From Bryobacterales bacterium (GTDB taxonomy: Bacteria > Acidobacteriota > Terriglobia > Bryobacterales > Bryobacteraceae), in assembly GCA_025353235.1 (NCBI GenBank), contig JANXQZ010000730.1:1-5056 (forward strand): DNA of 5,056 bases, read 5' to 3'. The position numbers and the translations under genes were made by a program. Below the pieces are notes generated by a model that was given only the letters and a program-made list of their open reading frames with translations, was not told the DNA's origin and did no database searches. Below, piece by piece: positions 1 through 5,056 of this stretch. Position 1 is the first letter of the stretch; each line of letters opens with the position of its first letter.

Positions 1-42
1 TGTTTGATTGTAGCGAACGCCTCTGGGGCGATCGGTGGGCAG
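1..42. other. Short region downstream of the ligase gene, no feature seen
   Basis: These 42 bases follow the ligase stop. I see no hairpin with a T-run that would act as a terminator, so transcription may continue past the window. A minus-strand TACAAT (12-7) resembles a -10 box but has no partner -35 at a proper distance. Confidence 0.4.
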
Positions 43-1080
43 TCAGGATTGGCTTAACAGGTCCAGTGGCGATTGGCTCTCGCGTTCCACTTGCGCCATC
101 GTGCATTGCTGAGCCGCCTTGTCCGGCCTCCACCGCAGCACTTTGGTCCCATGCCGAAACCGCCCGCCGGTGTAATGATCGTACTGAACTTCCACGACCA
201 ACACCGGCTTCAGCGGCTCCCATTCCGTAGACCGCTTGGTGCTCCACCGGCTCGGACCGCCAGGAGCCTTTCCCGTAAACCCGGGCGCGCCCTTGGAGGC
301 TTCCAGCTTGGCCGTGATCTCCGCGCGTTCGCTCGCCTGAAACGACGAACTGAAGCCCACATGATGCAGCAGGCCTTGATCGTCGTACAGTCCCAGCAAA
401 AGCGAACCCACCGTTCTCCCCTTGGTCGCGTAGCGGAACCCGCCCACCACGCAATCGGCCGTGCGCAGATTCTTGATCTTCAGCATCCCGGCGCGTTCGC
501 CGGATTGATACGGCACATCCAATCGCTTGGCCACGATGCCATCCAGACCGCCGCCCATGGAGCGGAACCAGTTCTTGGCTTCTGCAAGGTCGCACGTAGC
601 GGGGGACAGCGCCAGCAACCCGTCCAACTGAAAATGTTCGCCCGCGAAAGTCTCGAGCGCCTTTCGTCGTTCCGAGAGAGGTTCATCGGCCAGCGCGCGT
701 CCGTGTTCATCCACCAGCAAATCAAACACGATCATGCGGGCCGGAGTCTCTTTCGCGAGCTTGCGCACGCGGCTCTCGGCGGGATGGATGCGCTGCAGCA
801 ATTGATCGAACGACAAATTGCCATCGAGGGGAATTACGATCTCGCCATCCAGCACGAACTTCTCGGCTTTCAGGCCAGCCAGCGCTTCCACCATCTCCGG
901 AAAATAGCGCGTGAGCGATTGGGCCGACTTTGACTGCAGCTCAATCTCCCCATGATCGCGAAACGCAAGGCAACGAAAGCCGTCCCACTTGGGTTCGTAC
1001 TGCCACTCGGGACCCACCGGAATGGCATCCGCGGTCATGGCCTCCATCGGCAAATAAGGCGAGTTGATGGGAAGCGTCAA
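43..1080 (-). CDS. ligC: ATP-dependent DNA ligase, LigC type (stand-alone)
   Basis: This 345-residue enzyme seals 5'-phosphate/3'-OH nicks in duplex DNA through an enzyme-AMP intermediate, in the cytoplasm. The nucleotidyltransferase domain (about residues 10-205) shows motif I EPKWDGFR with adenylated Lys31, motif III LDGEIV (77-82), motif IIIa VFDLL (118-122), motif IV GLDGIVAK (178-185) and motif V LKIKNLRTADCVVGG (200-214). An OB-fold domain follows (about 210-330) and ends in the motif VI region RFRHGTKVLRWRPDK (307-321). The GLDG form of motif IV, SRVRKLAKETPA, SLLLGLYDD and RFRHGTKVLRWRPD resemble LigC rather than the ligase domain of LigD. The length matches single-function LigC (about 350 residues), and no polymerase or phosphoesterase domain is fused. 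The start is TTG, overlapping the TGA stop of the polymerase gene as TTGA; a GGAG lies 8 bases upstream, so coupled translation is likely. In-frame ATGs at codons 12 and 15 are weaker alternatives. The ligase assignment is firm; the LigC subfamily is likely. Confidence 0.95.
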   Translation of the reverse strand: MTLPINSPYLPMEAMTADAIPVGPEWQYEPKWDGFRCLAFRDHGEIELQSKSAQSLTRYFPEMVEALAGLKAEKFVLDGEIVIPLDGNLSFDQLLQRIHPAESRVRKLAKETPARMIVFDLLVDEHGRALADEPLSERRKALETFAGEHFQLDGLLALSPATCDLAEAKNWFRSMGGGLDGIVAKRLDVPYQSGERAGMLKIKNLRTADCVVGGFRYATKGRTVGSLLLGLYDDQGLLHHVGFSSSFQASERAEITAKLEASKGAPGFTGKAPGGPSRWSTKRSTEWEPLKPVLVVEVQYDHYTGGRFRHGTKVLRWRPDKAAQQCTMAQVERESQSPLDLLSQS

Positions 1081-1994
1081 AAGAATTTCTCCAGGTGAAG
1101 CCGACCGCCCTTAGCAAGCAGCGGCTGGAACAGGTCGCCCTTCTCGCGCACGCGTTCCGCAACATTATCCAGACGGAAATCCTCCAAGCGGATTCCTTGC
1201 TGGATCTCTTCCCATGAGACCGGCGTGGACACCGTCGCATGCGGCTTAGGGCGGACCGAATAGACCGAGGCGAGCGTGCGTCCCCAAGCGTTCTGATTGT
1301 AGTCGACCAGCACGTGATTCTCCGGACGTTTTGCGATCTTGTATTCTGCAGTGATCAGCTTGGGATTGCGAGTGGCAAGAATGCCAGCCAGTTTCTTCGC
1401 AAACGTCCAGACCTCTTTCTGTTTCGGCCCACGAACGATGGGGACGTAAACATGGATGCCCTTGGAGCCCGTTGTCTTGGGGTAACTGGGGATCTTCAAC
1501 TCGTCCAGCGCCTCTTTCAGAACGAGGGCCGTTTCGAGTACGCATTCGAAGCCGGCGGTTGGAACCGGGTCGAGATCGAAGTGCAGATAGTCGGGCCGAT
1601 GCACATCGTCGCAGCGGGCGTACCATTGGTTCAGGTCGATGCAGCCCAGATTCACCACCCACAAAAGCGAAGCCAGATCGTTGATGACAGGAAAATCCAC
1701 GACGTTCCCCGAAGAGTGCAGGATGGAGCAGATGGGAATCCATTCCGGACGTGGAGAGGGGGCGCGTTTCTGGAAGAAGAACTCGCCGTACGCGCCATGA
1801 GGGTAGCGCTTCATCACCATTGCTCGTTCGCGGATGTGGGGAAGGAGAGACTCGGAAACGTCGGCGTAGTATTGCAGCAAGTCTCGTTTGGTGATGCTGA
1901 GATCGGGCCAAAACAACTTGCCGAGGTTCGTTAGCTTGACGTCTTTTCCGTCAACCGATAGCTCGACGTTGTCTTGGTAGCGAGGAATCTCCAT
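1077..1994 (-). CDS. Stand-alone primase-polymerase (LigD PolDom / Prim-PolC family)
   Basis: This 305-residue protein belongs to the archaeo-eukaryotic primase superfamily, in the branch that forms the polymerase domain of bacterial LigD. Such enzymes fill short gaps, prefer ribonucleotides and can add untemplated bases at DNA ends. Family marks in order are LTNLGKLFWP (21-30), ITKRDLLQYY (34-43), MKRYPHG (61-67), EFFFQKRAP (71-79), the metal-binding pair in HFDLDP (Asp140, Asp142), KTTGSKGIHVYVPI (173-186), the likely third carboxylate Asp231 in VLVDYNQN, and YSVRPKP (245-251). The length fits a complete PolDom of about 300 residues; no ligase or phosphoesterase domain is attached. The ATG at 1994 is the first possible start, because an in-frame TGA lies at 2009-2007 with no start codon between. 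The Shine-Dalgarno is poor: AGGG overlaps the previous stop only about 2 bases from the ATG. The gene starts 4 bases after the glycosyltransferase stop and overlaps the ligase by 4 bases. The enzyme family is firm; whether it serves end joining or excision repair is open. Confidence 0.93.
   Translation of the reverse strand: MEIPRYQDNVELSVDGKDVKLTNLGKLFWPDLSITKRDLLQYYADVSESLLPHIRERAMVMKRYPHGAYGEFFFQKRAPSPRPEWIPICSILHSSGNVVDFPVINDLASLLWVVNLGCIDLNQWYARCDDVHRPDYLHFDLDPVPTAGFECVLETALVLKEALDELKIPSYPKTTGSKGIHVYVPIVRGPKQKEVWTFAKKLAGILATRNPKLITAEYKIAKRPENHVLVDYNQNAWGRTLASVYSVRPKPHATVSTPVSWEEIQQGIRLEDFRLDNVAERVREKGDLFQPLLAKGGRLHLEKFF
1089..1092 (-). promoter_or_regulatory. Ribosome binding site for the TTG start of the ligase gene
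   Basis: On the minus strand GGAG (within CTGGAG) stands 8 bases before the TTG at 1080-1078. It lies inside the last codons of the polymerase gene. It supports the non-ATG start and the TTGA stop/start overlap. Inferred from spacing and sequence only. Confidence 0.6.
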
Positions 1995-1998
1995 ATCC

Positions 1999-4659
1999 CT
2001 ATGACGTCAAAAGTGAAAGATATTGATCCTTTTGCTGCCGCGCAATTACGTCCCAATTGAAACGAAAGACTGCGGTTGCCCGCGCGCGGTGCTCCAGGGC
2101 GCGCCGCTTTTCGGGGTGATTCAGCAGGTCGAGAATGGCTTGCGCCATCGCCGCTGAGGCGGCGGTGACGATCACATCCGCGCCGGATTCGAGATCCAGC
2201 CCATTTACTCCGCCAGGGGTGCTCACGATTGCCTTGCCCATCGCCATGGCTTCCATCACTTTTATATTAGTGCCAGCCGAAGCGAGCAAGGGCGCGATCA
2301 CGATGCTGGCTCGCCGGTATGCCTGGCGCACGTCGGAAACGAAGCTTTCCACCTCGATGCCAGGCTGGTCAAGTTTCAGGCGAACACGGTCGCGATAGTG
2401 GTCGAGGAAATACTGATGGCGCGCACCAGCGATGATGTGAAGCGTTATGCCGGGGGGCAGATTCGGCCAGACTTCGCGCAGAAAAAACTCGAGCGCCAGC
2501 ACGTTCGGCAGGTGTCCAAACGAACCAATGAAAAGCAGGCGTCCCGCTTCGGGCTCCTCGTCAGACGGAGTGAAGCGCTCGATATCAACGCCGTTTGGCA
2601 GGGAGACCGCCTGTCCGCCTTCGATCATGGCGCGGTCCTTGTCAGACATCGTGACCACGCGATCCACCTCTCGCCAGGCGTTTTTTTCAAAACGAACCCA
2701 ACGCGCAAGCTGATGCCTAAGCTCCCAATCCTCGCCTTGCGCAAGCAACTGCCGATGCAGGTCTAGCGTGACATCGTGCTCAACCAGGATGGTTTTGGCC
2801 GGGGCACAATCGGCGGCGTATTGGGCCATGTGAGTAAATTCGAGTTGGGCGATCCCAGGTTTCCACTTGCGGATGGTCTGCTGAAGAGCGGCGTGGAAAG
2901 CGGGTGAATCGAACTCCTCCACCATGTCGGGGCGGCTGGCGGATCGGCGCAGATGGCTGCCAAATCGCTTAACCGTGACCACTTCCACGCAGAGTTCGAG
3001 AATCTCGGGAGGAACCGGCTTCAGTTCATCCACGAAGGACACGAGCACCTGGTCAAAGTCGGGGGCGGCGCGGCGCATTAGATTGTACATCCGCACCGCG
3101 CCTCCATGAGAAAGCGGGTAGGGGATATAGGGGGTCGCGATCAGGACTACTGGTTTGGTCCGCCTCTTGAGTCCCGGAAACATTGCGGCCGCGCCGCTAC
3201 CGAGGGCGAAGATCGTCTCAGAGGAGAGCTTGTCGGCGTGGCCAGTGAGCCGGGTAAAAGGCAAGCGCCACGCGTTGCGAAGGGCGTCGAGTGCGGCCTG
3301 GTTCGGCACCTGCCTAGCTGCCAGCAGGTTAAGGCGGCCAATCGCTTCTGGCCAGAGATGGGTCCTGGCGGCGAACCTCAAGTAGTTGATTTCGAGGATG
3401 CGGTCCAGTTGCGCCGACGTGTAGTAGCGCGAGGTGGTGGCCCGATGCTGGTGCAGAACGCGCGCTTTGGCAGCGAAAACGGTAGGCCAGCCGTGCTGCC
3501 AGCCACGTACGCCGAGGTCGAGATCTTCCACGTAAGCCGGTTCGTAGATGGTTTCGAGCCCGCCTAATTGGCGAAGCTTGGCAGTGTCGAAGAGAGAACA
3601 TCCGCCGCTTCCGTACAAGACGTAACTGTGGTCTTCGCCTTCAATCGGCAAATCGCAAGTAACAGGGAAATCCGACTTTTTGCGTGCGTCTGCGAGAGGC
3701 ATGACAGCCTTACCGGTCTCCTCGCGGCGAACCCCGTCTGGCAAGAAGATTTGAGCCGTGGAGCAAAAGAGATCGGGTACGGTTTGAAAGGGCGCGAGCA
3801 ATGCGGCGAAGAACCCGGGTTCAATCACCATGTCATTATTCAGCAGACACACATGCGTGAAACGAGCTGCCTGAATGCCCGCATTCACGGCTCGGGCGAA
3901 GGAGAGTGGTTCGGGGTTCTGAATTACCATCACGCCCGGAATTTCAGAACGAACCCAATCGGCGGTTCCGTCAGTGGATCCGTTGTCGCTCACGATCACC
4001 TCGCCTGAGAGCGCCGCAATTTGGCGCACCACTTCCGGTAGGCCGCGAGCGAGCAGATCCCTGCCGTTGCGAGTGGGGATCACCACCGAAACGCCTTGGG
4101 GCAGAGGAGCCGTTTGCGCCAGGTCGCGAGCTGGACTGCGGCTTCCGGCAAGACGTCCGGCCAAGTGCGCCGCAAGGGTCAAGATGGGCCGCAGGAATGC
4201 TTTTGGGTGCACCACGCGCCAGAAGAATGTGAAGATCGCACCCCCCGGCGACAACTCCCAAACCGCGAAATTGCGGCACCGCCAGAGCAAGTGTTTCAGG
4301 ATGGTAGGCACCGATCGGGGGCGCAACATGAAATGGCCCAGATCCTCGTTGAAGGCCAGAAAGTTCCATGGGGACAGAACGAACCCAATCGCCCGCATCG
4401 GCCAGTAGGGCATGCGCGGCTGCAGAATGATGGCTGAGAGTCGAACCGTATTGTCTTGCAGACTGGCTCGGCAGAGAGCGAGATTGTCGCGGAAGTCGCG
4501 GTGGAGGTGAAAAGGAATCCAGCGGCAATCGTCCGAGGGCGGAAATTCGGAGACCACCACGAGCGGGATTTCCGGCAAGAGCGCGCGCATGTGCTCGATT
4601 GCGGTCGGGATCAGATCTTCCGAGCCTGACGCAAACAGGACTTTGACCGGCTGCTTCAA
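1999..4659 (-). CDS. Three-module glycosyltransferase (unknown N-terminus + GT2 + GT4-like)
   Basis: This protein of about 886 residues probably moves sugars from activated donors onto a surface glycan at the inner face of the membrane; donor and acceptor cannot be read from sequence. Residues 1-185 form an unassigned module (see separate entry). A GT-A family 2 domain (about 190-410) has VSVVIPTRNG (190-199), DNGSTDGT (225-232), LLNNDM (272-277, with NND where a DXD metal motif is expected), and VEDLDLGVRGW (377-387) bearing the usual ED pair. A linker leads to a GT-B domain (about 502-886) with ATPYIPYPLSHGG (508-520), a VVTMSDKDR segment (668-676), LPNGVD (687-692), LFIGSFGHLPN (709-719) and AGTNIKVMEAMAMGKAIVST (795-814), the nucleotide-sugar binding signature of GT4-like enzymes. 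The start is placed at the TTG at 4659, giving MKQPVKVLFASG and a TTGA overlap with the upstream gene. A longer form from a TTG at 4731 would add 24 Ser/Gln-rich residues and deepen the overlap to 76 bases, so it is less likely. Two catalytic domains in one chain suggest two successive transfers. Confidence 0.88.
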   Translation of the reverse strand: MKQPVKVLFASGSEDLIPTAIEHMRALLPEIPLVVVSEFPPSDDCRWIPFHLHRDFRDNLALCRASLQDNTVRLSAIILQPRMPYWPMRAIGFVLSPWNFLAFNEDLGHFMLRPRSVPTILKHLLWRCRNFAVWELSPGGAIFTFFWRVVHPKAFLRPILTLAAHLAGRLAGSRSPARDLAQTAPLPQGVSVVIPTRNGRDLLARGLPEVVRQIAALSGEVIVSDNGSTDGTADWVRSEIPGVMVIQNPEPLSFARAVNAGIQAARFTHVCLLNNDMVIEPGFFAALLAPFQTVPDLFCSTAQIFLPDGVRREETGKAVMPLADARKKSDFPVTCDLPIEGEDHSYVLYGSGGCSLFDTAKLRQLGGLETIYEPAYVEDLDLGVRGWQHGWPTVFAAKARVLHQHRATTSRYYTSAQLDRILEINYLRFAARTHLWPEAIGRLNLLAARQVPNQAALDALRNAWRLPFTRLTGHADKLSSETIFALGSGAAAMFPGLKRRTKPVVLIATPYIPYPLSHGGAVRMYNLMRRAAPDFDQVLVSFVDELKPVPPEILELCVEVVTVKRFGSHLRRSASRPDMVEEFDSPAFHAALQQTIRKWKPGIAQLEFTHMAQYAADCAPAKTILVEHDVTLDLHRQLLAQGEDWELRHQLARWVRFEKNAWREVDRVVTMSDKDRAMIEGGQAVSLPNGVDIERFTPSDEEPEAGRLLFIGSFGHLPNVLALEFFLREVWPNLPPGITLHIIAGARHQYFLDHYRDRVRLKLDQPGIEVESFVSDVRQAYRRASIVIAPLLASAGTNIKVMEAMAMGKAIVSTPGGVNGLDLESGADVIVTAASAAMAQAILDLLNHPEKRRALEHRARATAVFRFNWDVIARQQKDQYLSLLTS
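3945..3961. repeat. 17-base direct repeat, copy 1
   Basis: This 17-base stretch (plus strand cagaacgaacccaatcg) is identical to 4375-4391 and lies inside the GT2 domain, where it encodes part of DWVRSE. The two copies are read in different frames, so the match is not due to a repeated peptide. A shorter relative (aacgaaccca) occurs near 2692. Confidence 0.5.
4375..4391. repeat. 17-base direct repeat, copy 2
   Basis: This is identical to 3945-3961, 430 bases away, in the N-terminal module where it encodes part of AIGFVLS in another frame. The origin is unknown; coincidence in GC-rich coding DNA is possible. Confidence 0.5.
4656..4659 (-). promoter_or_regulatory. TTGA stop/start overlap deciding the glycosyltransferase start
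   Basis: Minus-strand TTGA holds the TTG start of the glycosyltransferase and the TGA stop of the upstream gene. No clear Shine-Dalgarno lies just upstream, so initiation probably depends on ribosomes finishing the upstream gene. The same tetranucleotide joins the polymerase and ligase genes at 1080-1077. Confidence 0.55.
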
Positions 4660-5056
4660 ACCAGAGCTTTGAGATTGGGAGTGAAGCGCTTGGCCTGATG
4701 GAGGCAGTACATGTCCATCGCTTGAGCGCAAAACACGGTGGACACTGGATTCACAAAGGGCATCATCGCACCCAGCTTGGTTCCGAATCCGAAACCGCCT
4801 GATTCGAGTTGGAACTGAGCTGCCTGCTCGGCTTCTCCGGCGGCCGCTTCCGCATCCAGCGGGAGAATGTCGAGCCGATCCGCGAACAGACGAGTTCTCA
4901 GAAGTTGAGCGTAGACGTCGGAACGGGCGAACACTGGGGCTATTTCGCTCAAAAAACCAGCGAGGCGCGGGATCCCATCGCGGAGCGGCAGGACAACCCC
5001 TCGCTCGGGAACTTCCACCATCGAACTCTCCAGATGGGGTGACGTCCTGACCTCGA
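4656..5056 (-). CDS. Partial protein of unknown function (C-terminal 132 residues)
   Basis: The frame is open from the right edge of the window (first full codon GAG at 5054-5052) to a TGA at 4658-4656, so this is the end of a longer gene whose start lies outside. The ATG at 5021 is probably internal, because the frame continues through it without a stop. Visible features (numbered from the window edge) are an Ala/Glu-rich stretch DAEAAAGEAEQAAQ (67-80), then QLESGGFGFG (82-91) and PFVNPVSTVFCAQAMDMYC (99-117). The Q-x3-GGFGFG pattern followed by a helix ending in CAQAMDMY resembles one repeat of the prenyltransferase/squalene-cyclase alpha/alpha-toroid fold, but one repeat is thin evidence and no function is assigned. 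No signal peptide or membrane segment can be judged from this fragment. Its stop shares bases with the TTG start of the glycosyltransferase, so the two are likely translated in a coupled way and may act in the same glycan pathway. Confidence 0.72.
   Translation of the reverse strand, partial: EVRTSPHLESSMVEVPERGVVLPLRDGIPRLAGFLSEIAPVFARSDVYAQLLRTRLFADRLDILPLDAEAAAGEAEQAAQFQLESGGFGFGTKLGAMMPFVNPVSTVFCAQAMDMYCLHQAKRFTPNLKALV

Larger units (their letters stand above)
4107..4659 (-). other. N-terminal module of the glycosyltransferase, no recognised family
   Basis: About 185 residues precede the GT2 domain. The module opens with a strand-like KVLFASGSEDL, a helix and then LPEIPLVVVSEFPP, which suggests a small Rossmann-like fold. 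Residues 77-115 are aromatic-rich and include FLAFNEDLGHFMLRPRS. Residues 139-171 form a hydrophobic stretch (AIFTFFWRVVHPKAFLRP..LTLAAHLAG) broken by charged residues. It could be an amphipathic membrane anchor or the remnant of a third, GT-B-type glycosyltransferase half. Both are inferences; I recognise no catalytic motif. Confidence 0.5.

Noticed and set aside
7..12. Minus-strand TACAAT resembling a -10 box after the ligase gene
   Set aside because: No -35 hexamer lies 16-18 bases upstream (the spot reads CGATCG), and no gene start is visible downstream within the window.
73..933. Plus-strand open frame of 286 codons opposite the ligase gene
   Set aside because: It lies antisense to a ligase with all catalytic motifs intact. 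Its translation is rich in Arg, His and Gln with no recognisable domain, as expected for a shadow frame in GC-rich DNA.
1239..1934. Plus-strand open frame of 231 codons opposite the polymerase gene
   Set aside because: It is antisense to the conserved primase-polymerase; no motif or convincing ribosome site was seen, so it is treated as a shadow.
43..1994. A frameshifted or split LigD pseudogene
   Set aside because: Both frames are complete, have all expected catalytic motifs, end naturally, and are joined by a clean stop/start overlap with a ribosome site. The ligase resembles LigC rather than a broken LigD half.
2002..2009. Perfect 8-base palindrome TGACGTCA near the glycosyltransferase/polymerase junction
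   Set aside because: It is formed by the last codons of the glycosyltransferase (Leu-Thr-Ser) and is too short to claim as an operator without further copies; gacgtc also occurs elsewhere in the window.
1..5056. Possible new defence, CRISPR, toxin-antitoxin or mobile system
   Set aside because: I looked for spaced repeats, integrase or transposase motifs, small paired genes and terminal inverted repeats and found none. The genes are envelope-glycan and DNA-repair types.

Overview
The window is about 60% GC by eye, densely packed and coded entirely on the minus strand. It reads as one stretch of a compact operon from a GC-rich soil-type bacterium. The DNA-ligase sequence and the large mosaic glycosyltransferase recall Acidobacteriota, especially Solibacter/Bryobacterales relatives. 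That is an impression from protein style, not a proven placement. There is no RNA gene, CRISPR array, insertion sequence, phage gene or credible promoter in the window, and no stretch over 300 bases without a gene.

In transcription order (right to left) there are four genes. (1) The C-terminal 132 residues of a protein of unknown function enter from the right edge; they carry a GGFGFG...PFVNPVST motif that may belong to an alpha/alpha-toroid fold. (2) A large glycosyltransferase of about 886 residues has three modules: an uncharacterised N-terminal region, a GT-A (family 2) domain and a GT-B (GT4-like) domain. (3) A stand-alone archaeo-eukaryotic primase/polymerase (the LigD 'PolDom' or Prim-PolC type) follows. 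(4) Last is a stand-alone ATP-dependent DNA ligase of the LigC type.

Spacing is extremely tight. Genes 1/2 and 3/4 each overlap through the tetranucleotide TTGA, where a TTG start shares bases with the preceding TGA stop. Genes 2/3 are 4 bases apart. All four are therefore probably on one message, with translational coupling. The glycosyltransferase is best started at the TTG at 4659, not at the longer TTG start at 4731.

Functionally there are two pairs. Genes 1 and 2 suggest cell-surface polysaccharide or glycan assembly. Genes 3 and 4 form a gap-filling polymerase plus sealing ligase, known either as the separated parts of LigD-type end joining or as the mycobacterial Prim-PolC/LigC excision-repair pair. 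No Ku gene and no LigD phosphoesterase domain is visible. Nothing here amounts to a clearly new defence or mobile system. The most interesting points are the coupled polymerase-ligase pair, its placement behind glycan genes, and the unexplained N-terminal module of the glycosyltransferase.
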